Shown piece after piece: positions 1-5,671 of a stretch of DNA of 7,645 bases. Location: positions 1 through 7,645 of the forward strand of contig JAJQCU010000180.1 in assembly GCA_021202575.1 (NCBI GenBank). Reading direction: 5' to 3'. Every line of letters starts with the position of its first letter. Position 1 is the first letter of the stretch. The notes beneath the pieces are model-generated. The model ran no database searches, was not told the DNA's origin, and saw only the letters and a list, made by a program, of their open reading frames with translations. The DNA is from Lachnospiraceae bacterium. GTDB lineage: Bacteria > Bacillota > Clostridia > Lachnospirales > Lachnospiraceae. The position numbers and the translations under genes are program-made.

Positions 1-393
1 GATTTGTGTCATGCCGAGAAAATGATTGAAGAAATCAGTCAGGATACGGATATGGACGCCGCGGAATATTGGCTGAAGTATCAGACAGATTATGCCGCTG
101 ATATTTCTTCGATCGGCTGTGACCTGCTCTATCATTTGATTCTTGCGATGGTAAATGCCGATGACAATGTCATCAGCTCTCATAAGGGCATCGGCGTGTA
201 TGTTGGTTCGGAGTCGGTTGTGGAGCTGATTATGAAAGCGACAGGCACGGATCCGGATAGCGCGTATAACCTTCTCCGATATTATAATATGGCAGTCACG
301 GGGCTGGTGGTTGAGTGGAAGCTGTCAAACGGCGGATTTGATTTTGTCACGGAGTGCAGAGCGATTTCGGAGGCTGTCTTTCATCTGAAATAA
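1..393 (+). CDS. TetR/AcrR-family transcriptional regulator, C-terminal part (5' end outside window)
   Basis: The reading frame is open from the first base of the window to TAA at 391-393, so this is probably the C-terminal part of a longer protein. A TTG at position 4 could be read as a start but has no upstream sequence to judge. The visible ~130 residues are almost all helical. They end in a stretch (LLRYYNMAVTGLVVEWKL, then NGGFDF) that resembles the last two helices of TetR-family ligand-binding/dimerisation domains, where a Y-x-x-G-x-x-x-x-W pattern precedes a short 'sDGsfD' turn. The N-terminal helix-turn-helix is not in the window, so the family call rests on this C-terminal pattern. 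It lies on the same strand as the dehydrogenase at 467, with a 73-bp gap holding a perfect 19-bp palindrome. A local regulator acting on the downstream gene is therefore plausible. Alternative: an unrelated all-helical protein. Confidence 0.6.
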   Translation, partial: DLCHAEKMIEEISQDTDMDAAEYWLKYQTDYAADISSIGCDLLYHLILAMVNADDNVISSHKGIGVYVGSESVVELIMKATGTDPDSAYNLLRYYNMAVTGLVVEWKLSNGGFDFVTECRAISEAVFHLK

Positions 394-403
394 GTGGATT
401 GTT

Positions 404-422
404 AATATCCTGACAGGATATT
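404..422. promoter_or_regulatory. 19-bp palindrome, candidate TetR-type operator
   Basis: AATATCCTG-A-CAGGATATT is a perfect inverted repeat with 9-bp arms around a single central base. It lies between the regulator stop and the dehydrogenase start. TetR-family operators are typically palindromes of about this size. A CTGACA hexamer (410-415) inside it, with an A/T-rich ATAAAA about 17 nt further on (433-438), could serve as a weak promoter, which bound repressor would then block. The stem is AT-rich and lacks a U-tract, so it is unlikely to be a terminator. The operator role is inferred. Confidence 0.55.
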
Positions 423-466
423 CGATAAAGCAATAAAAAATTCAAGAAGAAAGGAAGTGCAGCAGT

Positions 467-1531
467 ATGAGTAAAATCAGAGTTGTAGTGCTTGGAACAG
501 GCAATGTCAGTTCCTACGCGATTGGCGCATTCGCCAGACGGAAGGGCTTCGAGCTTGTCGGTGTATGGGCACACCCGGAAACCGCGGGCGCGGATATCGG
601 GAAGGACGCCGGTGAAATCCGTTTCGCGGGAGGGATGAAAACCGGTGTGACAGTCACCGGGGATATGGACGAATTGATTGCCTTAAAGCCGGATTGCGCT
701 TTTATCGGTGTTAACGGCCCGAACCTGGAAGAGATTGCTGTCCCGATTGCGGAAAAGTTTTTGCTGGCCGGGATCAATGTGGTGGGGACTTCCCTGACAT
801 CCATGATTCATCCGTCTACCTATCATACTCCCGCTTTGACGGAGAGACTGGATAAGGCATGTAAAGAAGGCAATGCCACCTTCTTTATGTCCGGCATTCA
901 CCCAGGTTTCTCGTGCGATTATCTGGTCTCTACGCTGCTTTCTGTGGCGGACAGAGTGGACAGTGTGCGGGCAATTGAAATCTGTGATTATTCCATGGCT
1001 CCGAATGAGTTTGAAATGAAGACTGGCAGAGGTTTTGGCATGCCCACCGATTTTGTGGCGGTTTGCGAGAACCCGGCATTCATGCAGGCTACATGGGGTC
1101 CCTGTGTGGATCTGATTGCGGATTCGCTGGGATATCAGGTTGAATCCTATAAGACAAATTATGAAAAGGCATTGACAGACCATGATCTGCAGGTGGGATA
1201 TGGCACGATCAAGGCCGGAACCGTCGGGGCTGTTCGCTTATCGATTACCGGCGTGATCAGTGGAAAGGACGCGATCACCGTTGGGGCAGTCAACCGGATG
1301 GGCGCTGATGTGGCTCCTGAATGGGAATTTGCTCCCGGCATGGTTTACAGAATCACCATCAAGGGGGCACCTAATCTGAACTGCGATTTCTCGGCCAACG
1401 ATCAGGCATGGGGATATTCCATGGTGTGTATGAGAGCGCTAAACGCGATCCCGCAGGTAGTAAAGGAAGAGCCTGGACTGCTCTCGTCCTTGGATCTGTA
1501 TACGACCGCGACGACGGAGGCGTTTGAGTAA
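467..1531 (+). CDS. NAD(P)-binding dehydrogenase, 2,4-diaminopentanoate dehydrogenase / dihydrodipicolinate reductase-like
   Basis: This is a cytosolic oxidoreductase of 354 residues, the usual length of the 2,4-diaminopentanoate dehydrogenase-like family. The N-terminus is a Rossmann beta strand plus glycine loop (IRVVVLGTGNVSS, residues 4-16, G10-x-G12-x-x-S15) for NAD(P)H. Residues around 78-110 (FIGVNGPN, GINVVGTSL) continue the dinucleotide domain as in dihydrodipicolinate reductase. GIHPGFSCD (143-151) and the C-terminal W-x-F-x-P-G-x-x-Y-R-I-x-I-x-G-x-P stretch (286-302) are typical of the DAP-dehydrogenase C-terminal domain. The characterised relative (Ord) acts on 2,4-diaminopentanoate in ornithine fermentation. 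No other ornithine-pathway gene is visible here, so the substrate is uncertain. The ATG start has an AAGGAAG ribosome binding site at about 451-457. It follows a TetR-like gene and a palindrome, and converges on the operon ending at 1663. Confidence 0.82.
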   Translation: MSKIRVVVLGTGNVSSYAIGAFARRKGFELVGVWAHPETAGADIGKDAGEIRFAGGMKTGVTVTGDMDELIALKPDCAFIGVNGPNLEEIAVPIAEKFLLAGINVVGTSLTSMIHPSTYHTPALTERLDKACKEGNATFFMSGIHPGFSCDYLVSTLLSVADRVDSVRAIEICDYSMAPNEFEMKTGRGFGMPTDFVAVCENPAFMQATWGPCVDLIADSLGYQVESYKTNYEKALTDHDLQVGYGTIKAGTVGAVRLSITGVISGKDAITVGAVNRMGADVAPEWEFAPGMVYRITIKGAPNLNCDFSANDQAWGYSMVCMRALNAIPQVVKEEPGLLSSLDLYTTATTEAFE

Positions 1532-1587
1532 GAGCTTGCAAGCACGGGAATTTTGTGCGTTGAATTCCTTTGGGTATAGGTTCTTAT

Positions 1588-1611
1588 ACTGAATGTAATA
1601 CTGAATGTAAT
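1588..1611. repeat. 12-bp perfect tandem duplication
   Basis: Two adjacent copies of ACTGAATGTAAT (1588-1599 and 1600-1611) lie between the two convergent genes, just before the terminator hairpin. It is probably a replication-slippage duplication. No function is visible. Confidence 0.8.
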
Positions 1612-1615
1612 TTAA

Positions 1616-1641
1616 AAGGCCAGCGGGATACCGCTGGCCTT
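1616..1641 (-). terminator. Rho-independent terminator of the hydrolase operon
   Basis: An 11-bp perfect stem AAGGCCAGCGG / CCGCTGGCCTT encloses a 4-nt loop (1627-1630). Read on the - strand, the stem runs straight into TTTT followed by an AT-rich stretch, 22 bp after the hydrolase stop. The + strand side has only TT before a run of A, so its main direction is leftward. It may still slow transcripts arriving from the dehydrogenase. Confidence 0.75.
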
Positions 1642-1662
1642 AAAAAACGAGAATAAATAATT

Positions 1663-2433
1663 TCATTCTTCCTGCTGTTGTAAAAACTGCTCCACATATT
1701 TGAGCGCAGTCTGATCATCCTTCCCGCTAAAACCATGCGGCGCGTCTGGGATCAATCTGAGCTCCGCATCTGCGTATGCCGCCTGTGCCTGCTCAGAATA
1801 GTGATAATGAACGATTTTATCAGCGGTTCCGTGGACAATCAGAACTTTACCAGTATATTTGCTGATCTCCGTGATCAGGTCGCAGTGCAGGACGGATGCG
1901 GCGTAGTCTCTTCCAAGCTTCATGGGACCGCAGTGGAAGGTCTCAGGAATATTTTCCGGGTCAAATTTTGCAAACATCATTTTTCCGGCTCTGGCGTCAT
2001 CCGGAATACAGAGCGCCGGGTAAAAGAGGATCAGGCGGCTGATTTCACTCTGCAGCTTCGCGGCGGCGAGACCGGAGACAACGCCTCCCTGGCTGCAGCC
2101 CATCAGAGTGATAGACTGTTCATCGGTTTCAGGCAGGGACTTCGTGTAGGAAATGACCGTTTCCAGGTCGCTTTCTTCCGTAAAGATGGTCATCTTCGTT
2201 GTATCCTTGTCGCTTTTCCCCATGAGGCCGCCGCCGTTAAAATCGAAACAGAAAGCCGCGTAGCCGCGTTCTGCAAACCACTGTGCATAGCCTTTGGTTG
2301 TCTGATAGTTGGCCATGAAGCCGTGGCTGATAATGGCGATGGGCAGGTGCTGACCCTCTGGGTGGAAATACAGCCCGCGGATGGTCATGTTGTCTCTTGT
2401 GCAGGAAAATGTTTCTTTTTTGATTGTTGCCAT
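1663..2433 (-). CDS. Alpha/beta hydrolase, cinnamoyl/feruloyl esterase-like
   Basis: This is a 256-aa single-domain serine hydrolase without a signal peptide, so it should be cytosolic. The catalytic triad is readable: nucleophile elbow G112-C-S114-Q-G-G, acid Asp205 in IVHGTADKIVHY, and His233 in PDAPHGF. The oxyanion-hole HGF is at residues 37-39. The segment FDPENIP (157-163), preceded by PDDARAGKM, and the spacing of the triad recall the cinnamoyl esterase Est1E of Butyrivibrio and the Lactobacillus LJ0536 type. These release ferulic and other hydroxycinnamic acids from small esters. The exact substrate is inferred, and another carboxylic ester is equally possible. The ATG start is supported by GGAGG at 2440-2444, six bases upstream. 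It is the last gene of a three-gene operon, 55 bp after the cyclase-like gene, and is followed by a terminator. Confidence 0.9.
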   Translation of the reverse strand: MATIKKETFSCTRDNMTIRGLYFHPEGQHLPIAIISHGFMANYQTTKGYAQWFAERGYAAFCFDFNGGGLMGKSDKDTTKMTIFTEESDLETVISYTKSLPETDEQSITLMGCSQGGVVSGLAAAKLQSEISRLILFYPALCIPDDARAGKMMFAKFDPENIPETFHCGPMKLGRDYAASVLHCDLITEISKYTGKVLIVHGTADKIVHYHYSEQAQAAYADAELRLIPDAPHGFSGKDDQTALKYVEQFLQQQEE

Positions 2434-2488
2434 AGATTACCTCCGAATTGATAGATGTTTGGCTGGTGTTAAAGATTGTTCATGATTA

Positions 2489-3625
2489 TCAGGATGAATA
2501 TTCTCCGTATTCGCAGCCCACATGGGAGACTGCGATGTCATCTATCAGGACTTTATTACCATTTTCTTTTCTGTAAAGCCATATCCGACCGGTTCCGTTG
2601 CCGCCGTTCCAGAGCCTGTTGTGCCGCTTTGATCCGTCAGGTGCTTCATAGTTGACGAGGAGCATATCTGATTTCCTGCAGCGGATTTTAGTCTCCATGA
2701 GAACCTGCCTGTTTTCCTGGCGGACGTGCCACAGAATTTCTGTATCGGTTTCTTTGCAGGAGAATCTTGTTTTGCAGCCTGTCCAGAACCTGGAAAAATT
2801 GAATTCATAGGAGTTGCCTTCGTAATAGAAAGCGCCTAACAGGATACGGTTCAGTGGGACAAAGTAAATTTTGGGCCTGCCGCCGCCGATGTCAAACACG
2901 CTGTTTTGAAGCGGTTTGCCGGTCAAGTTGCTGACCAGGTGACTGGAAGAAAGCCACACCCAGGGGGAAGTAAAGCCGCGGCCCCAGTTCTTGTCTGCAT
3001 AACCGAAGCTTCTTTGCGGCAGCGCACGGTAAACGGTTCCGTTGAAAGTGACGGTTCCGCTGTAGGTGCTTTTCATGCCTTCGGCGTGCCAGTACATTTC
3101 AAATGCCTTGAGAAAACGCAGGAGCCTGCTTGTACCGTAGCCGACATTGAAGGCGATTTGTTTATCAATCTGAAGATCCCAGGTCATTTCTCCGCTGTCA
3201 CACATCCATTCCGGATGGGCGGCAGCGTCTTCGGCTGTGACAGATATGCTTCCGGTCAGCCTTGCGTCTGAGGCATAGCAGTCGGATGCTTCAACGGAAT
3301 AAAGCGCTTTTTCATGGATTTTGACATCTTTCCATGGGAAAAAACGGTGAAGCTGGCAATGGCCTTTTCCCCAGCACCCGGCTTTGACCATCAGATAGGA
3401 GGGCCTGACGCCCTTTTCTTTGTTTGCCGGAAGCTGACCGAATACCGGTTGATCCTGAGCCAGAGCGGGATTGTAGGTGAAAAATTCAATAAAGAATGCC
3501 TTTTCCTCTCCAGTCGCTTCGTTGACAGCGGTGAAAGAATGCCACCACCAGTCGTATCCCTTGTATTTAAGAGGGCCTGTCAGCATAAATTCATTTTTGG
3601 CAGGATTTTTCTTTTCAAATCCCAT
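2489..3625 (-). CDS. Tocopherol cyclase-like family protein
   Basis: A 378-aa protein with no signal peptide or clear membrane segment, rich in aromatic residues and beta-strand-like alternation. The N-terminal block (residues ~15-50: GPLKYKGYDWWWHS, then EEKAFFIEFF) and the central YADKNWGRGFTSPWVWLSS (209-227) match the hallmark of the tocopherol-cyclase-like family. That family has a two-lobed lipocalin-like beta-barrel fold related to hydroxyneurosporene synthase CrtC. In plants and cyanobacteria it closes the chromanol ring of vitamin E precursors, but anaerobic Clostridia carry relatives with no known substrate. A tocopherol role should therefore not be assumed, and a small hydrophobic ligand or lipid is the cautious guess. 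Its ATG overlaps the stop of the antitoxin-like gene upstream by 11 bp, suggesting translational coupling, with a GGAAGGA site about 10 nt before the start. The downstream partner is the hydrolase. Confidence 0.75.
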   Translation of the reverse strand: MGFEKKNPAKNEFMLTGPLKYKGYDWWWHSFTAVNEATGEEKAFFIEFFTYNPALAQDQPVFGQLPANKEKGVRPSYLMVKAGCWGKGHCQLHRFFPWKDVKIHEKALYSVEASDCYASDARLTGSISVTAEDAAAHPEWMCDSGEMTWDLQIDKQIAFNVGYGTSRLLRFLKAFEMYWHAEGMKSTYSGTVTFNGTVYRALPQRSFGYADKNWGRGFTSPWVWLSSSHLVSNLTGKPLQNSVFDIGGGRPKIYFVPLNRILLGAFYYEGNSYEFNFSRFWTGCKTRFSCKETDTEILWHVRQENRQVLMETKIRCRKSDMLLVNYEAPDGSKRHNRLWNGGNGTGRIWLYRKENGNKVLIDDIAVSHVGCEYGEYSS

Positions 3626-3806
3626 GGTTTTGAATTCCTTCCTTCAGCTCCGCAAACATCTCATTCGGGTCGATATATCCTTTTACAGAGGGATCATGCG
3701 CGATACGCTCCGCTTCCAGCATGGCGGCAATCGTTTCCTTGTTGGGCTGATCGAGCCGTACATCAAAAGGGAAACCGCCGACACAGAAGTTTGTCGATTT
3801 AGCCAT
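3615..3806 (-). CDS. RelB/DinJ-family antitoxin-like protein, shortened, lacking the ribbon-helix-helix
   Basis: A 63-aa protein. Residues 11-57 (GFPFDVRLDQPNKET, then MLEAERIAHDPSVKGY and DPNEMFAELKEGI) match the C-terminal, toxin-binding half of RelB/DinJ antitoxins. The first residues MAKSTNFCV look like the usual start of the same family. The roughly 35-residue ribbon-helix-helix (DNA-binding and dimerisation) segment normally between these parts is missing, which suggests an in-frame internal deletion. The start chosen is ATG at 3804-3806 with AAAGGAG nearby (3816-3822). A longer frame reaching 3893 begins upstream of the promoter -10 box and is unlikely. No RelE/YafQ-like toxin gene is adjacent. 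It overlaps the cyclase-like gene by 11 bp and is first in the operon. It may be a relic, a solitary antitoxin or a small leader gene. Confidence 0.7.
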   Translation of the reverse strand: MAKSTNFCVGGFPFDVRLDQPNKETIAAMLEAERIAHDPSVKGYIDPNEMFAELKEGIQNHGI

Positions 3807-3852
3807 GGAAATCAGCTCCTTTCCTGTTCCTATGGTATTTTGTTGCATCCGC

Positions 3853-3881
3853 ATTATACAGCGTTTGCAATGCAAATTCAA
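3853..3881 (-). promoter_or_regulatory. Sigma-A-type promoter with palindromic spacer, for the antitoxin-like/cyclase-like/hydrolase operon
   Basis: Read on the - strand: -35 TTGAAT (3876-3881), a 17-nt spacer, and a perfect -10 TATAAT (3853-3858). The predicted transcript starts near 3846, about 40 nt before the antitoxin-like ATG. The spacer holds the perfect palindrome TTTGCA-A-TGCAAA (3864-3876), which also touches the -35 box. That is where a repressor would block RNA polymerase. Which protein binds is unknown. The gene product itself seems to have lost its DNA-binding domain. Confidence 0.75.
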
Positions 3882-3893
3882 ATCATAAGGCAC

Positions 3894-4052
3894 GGCAGAC
3901 TGTGGTAGGTGCTAACCGCTGATTAAATTCGGCGGTTCCGCGGCCCGACCGCAGTCCCCGATCAGGAAAACGCGCACTCTCAGCGGCCTTGTGCAGGATA
4001 TCGTAGGTTTATCTGAAGAGCACATTTGAGTAAAAGGTTACAAGCAGCAGGT
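3894..4052. other. Gene-free interval between the AbiEii gene and the antitoxin-like operon promoter
   Basis: No supportable ORF, tRNA or strong terminator is visible in this ~160-bp stretch. It contains an imperfect GC-rich hairpin, AACCGC (3914-3919) pairing with GCGGTT (3932-3937) over a 12-nt loop, without a U-tract. Immediately after it comes a GC-rich patch (3938-3990) that looks different from the AT-rich flanks. It could be degraded coding DNA or a scar of an insertion, but nothing is recognisable. Confidence 0.5.
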
Positions 4053-4898
4053 TCAATCAGTCATTCTGCAACGCCTGAACAGATTCCTGACGCTTCGCAT
4101 CACTTCAGCAAACTCCAAATCTCCAACATAAAAATTGTTCTTCCTGTATCTTTCCCATTCAGTTCCTATGAGGTTACTGGATTCAATGTCTTCGAGAATC
4201 TGATTTATATCGCTCATGTAGGATTCTGAACCTCTTTTGCTGCATACAGCTGTCAGCGCCTGTGCCAAGACTTGCATGTTCATATCTATGCTCTGCTCGG
4301 TCAGTATATAAATGTCGTAGAAATCTCTCATCCGCGTATTTGCAATTCCATGGGAAAGAATCGTCTCCATTTTTTCTGCCAGCAGTGTTTCAATATTGTA
4401 TGCCATCAGCGAAATGCTTCTGTCCTCAAACATAAGCTTATATGAGAATTCCACTGCCCCCGGAGTGATTACATCACCGGTCGATATGTCAATCTTGACT
4501 GGTTGTCTCATACGGTCAAGAGTAGCCTCCAACATGATACGAATGCCTGGATATTCATGTTCTTCCATAATGTCAGAGGCCTTTGTAATCCTGAATGACA
4601 CGCCGTCTTCAATTTCAATCTCTGTAATTTCCTCCACAATCTGCTGTGCATCCTGTGCGTTCAAGGGCAGAGCCTTTATCGTGGTGTCGATGTCCATCGT
4701 CGCGCGCATATCAATTCCTGTAACTGCAGCAACCAGCATTCCGCCTTTGAGAATGAAACGGTCTCTGTATTGCGACAAGTTGATCCGCTCAAGAAATCTC
4801 TCCATGATGAAAGTTCGTATCAGGGTTTGTGCCCTTTGCGTATCGCCTCCTGAAAGATTTCTCACTTTGGCTTTTAACTGATTGGATGTTTTGATCAT
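4053..4898 (-). CDS. abiEii: AbiEii-type nucleotidyltransferase toxin (type IV toxin-antitoxin, abortive infection)
   Basis: A 281-aa protein of the AbiEii/AbiGii nucleotidyltransferase family, the bacteriostatic toxin of the AbiE phage-defence system. Its conserved motifs appear in order. Motif I is FILKGGM (48-54). The metal-binding D-x-D is in R65-x-T-x-D69-I-D71. A third block K135-I-D137-I-S lies in VKIDIST. The C-terminal lobe has the motif L-A-E-K176-M-E-T-I-L followed by R-M-R191-D192-F-Y-D195-I-Y, typical of this family. Characterised members use GTP or other NTPs and may modify tRNA or other targets. The target here is not predictable. Length and motifs look intact, so it should be active. 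Its ATG overlaps the antitoxin stop by 4 bp (ATGA), a coupling usual for abiEi-abiEii. No obvious terminator follows. Confidence 0.93.
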   Translation of the reverse strand: MIKTSNQLKAKVRNLSGGDTQRAQTLIRTFIMERFLERINLSQYRDRFILKGGMLVAAVTGIDMRATMDIDTTIKALPLNAQDAQQIVEEITEIEIEDGVSFRITKASDIMEEHEYPGIRIMLEATLDRMRQPVKIDISTGDVITPGAVEFSYKLMFEDRSISLMAYNIETLLAEKMETILSHGIANTRMRDFYDIYILTEQSIDMNMQVLAQALTAVCSKRGSESYMSDINQILEDIESSNLIGTEWERYRKNNFYVGDLEFAEVMRSVRNLFRRCRMTD

Positions 4899-5497
4899 GC
4901 CAGAACCTCCACATAATTTTTCATTTCTTTCTCAATACCAAACAAAGCCGCGTACTTCATCAGCAGGTTCAGGTCTCTGTTTCTTTGCCTCATATATTCT
5001 TTCATAGCCATTTGAAATGTCTGTGAGTCCATATCATCATGGTAACGGACAATATCACAGATGGTGCGCTCACGGCCATATGCAGCCACTTCGTTTCCCA
5101 TATTCGTCTTTACTCTGCTGACACCAACATCAATCATATCCGGCTTCACCTGATACACCTTGACACCTTTCTTACGAAGATGCGTAGCATTGTATCCCGC
5201 CCGGACTGTTACTGAAACGTGCGGCGGTTCTCTGTCGGCCATATCATGCAGATAAAGTGCAGACTCATGTGAAAAAATAATTTTTTGATTCGCAAGGAAA
5301 AGAATATAGTAGTCGTCTCGCCATCCGGCTGGCGACAGATATACACCCTGCGCCACTCGTTCCATTGCATTCTCTTGTACAAACTGGGCAAGGTATGTTT
5401 TCGAAATTCCTGCTGCAACCACATCGGAAGTCAGCAGATATCCATTATTCTCATCCGCAAGCGATTGAAGTTTATCTCTGACAAGCAATTTCATCAC
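4895..5497 (-). CDS. abiEi: AbiEi antitoxin / transcriptional autoregulator
   Basis: A 200-aa AbiEi-family antitoxin. Residues ~7-55 form a winged helix-turn-helix (GYLLTSDVVAAGISKTYLAQ, then RVAQGVYLSP), the DNA-binding domain typical of this family. The C-terminal domain carries FSHESALYLHDM (75-86) and RERTICDIVR (142-151), both common in AbiEi proteins, and is the part that antagonises the toxin in studied systems. In type IV systems antitoxin and toxin do not form a stable complex. The frame opens with GTG (5495-5497) directly followed by ATG (5492-5494). The AAGG/GAGAAAG ribosome binding region is close to both, so the true first codon could be either. Its promoter and two inverted repeats lie just upstream, fitting negative autoregulation. 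Confidence 0.92.
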   Translation of the reverse strand: MMKLLVRDKLQSLADENNGYLLTSDVVAAGISKTYLAQFVQENAMERVAQGVYLSPAGWRDDYYILFLANQKIIFSHESALYLHDMADREPPHVSVTVRAGYNATHLRKKGVKVYQVKPDMIDVGVSRVKTNMGNEVAAYGRERTICDIVRYHDDMDSQTFQMAMKEYMRQRNRDLNLLMKYAALFGIEKEMKNYVEVLA

Positions 5498-5514
5498 CTT
5501 ACTTTCTCGCTTTT

Positions 5515-5543
5515 ATTTTATCATACGAGAGCGTAGAAGTAAA
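5515..5543 (-). promoter_or_regulatory. Probable promoter of the abiEi-abiEii operon
   Basis: Read on the - strand: -35 TTTACT (5538-5543), a 17-nt spacer, and -10 TAAAAT (5515-5520), preceded by TGA that could help as an extended element. Transcription would begin about 10-15 nt before the antitoxin start, so the leader is very short. The -35 box falls inside the inverted repeat 5536-5551 and the spacer holds a second one. Confidence 0.55.
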
Positions 5544-5551
5544 TATACTTC
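5524..5551. promoter_or_regulatory. Two adjacent inverted repeats, candidate AbiEi operators
   Basis: TACG-AGAG-CGTA (5524-5535) is followed without a gap by GAAGTA-AATA-TACTTC (5536-5551). Both have 4-nt centres and both overlap the predicted promoter (spacer and -35). The Streptococcus AbiEi antitoxin is known to repress its own promoter through paired inverted repeats, so this arrangement fits that role. Binding here is inferred. Confidence 0.6.
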
Positions 5552-5599
5552 AAAAAATTTTCTGAGCAGCTTGTCTTATGGGGTATGAAACCACAGGTT

Positions 5600-5663
5600 T
5601 CTTATTTTCCAGAGGAATTCGACGCGATTTTTTGTTTAGTCGGAAATTCTCTGGAAAATAAGA
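5600..5663. repeat. Long inverted repeat / hairpin between DUF5131 gene and abiE operon
   Basis: TCTTATTTTCCAGAG (5600-5614) is perfectly repeated in inverse at 5649-5663. With a bulge, a mismatch and a wobble pair the stem extends inward to 5622/5640, around a 17-nt loop. It starts 9 bp beyond the DUF5131 stop. There is no U-tract after the stem in either direction, so it is not a classic terminator, though it could protect the mRNA 3' end or stop transcription with Rho. A shorter hairpin, GAAACC-ACA-GGTTTC (5587-5601), abuts it. A miniature transposon-like origin is possible but no target duplication was recognised. Confidence 0.7.
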
Positions 5664-5671
5664 CGTTTATA

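Noticed and set aside
683..1183. 166-codon - strand ORF inside the dehydrogenase
   Set aside because: The + strand frame has the Rossmann motif and family C-terminus; the antisense product is of low complexity for a protein and has no domain.
1547..1568. Terminator immediately after the dehydrogenase (GGAATT/AATTCC)
   Set aside because: Only a 6-bp AT-rich stem with a 10-nt loop and three T; the 1616-1641 hairpin is far better, though it points the other way.
1735..2451. Long + strand ORF (238 codons) opposite the hydrolase
   Set aside because: It mirrors the hydrolase gene, which has a full catalytic triad, strong ribosome binding site and terminator. The + strand product shows no recognisable domain.
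3807..3893. Longer N-terminus for the antitoxin-like protein (start at 3893)
   Set aside because: It would begin upstream of the predicted promoter -10 and the added residues do not resemble an antitoxin; the internal ATG has a good AAAGGAG site.
3314..3908. Overlapping + strand ORFs across the cyclase-like and antitoxin-like genes
   Set aside because: They lie antisense to the supported operon and across its promoter, with no recognisable motif or ribosome binding site.
3914..3937. Terminator for the abiE operon
   Set aside because: The AACCGC/GCGGTT hairpin has a large loop and no U-tract, and lies more than 100 bp beyond the toxin stop.
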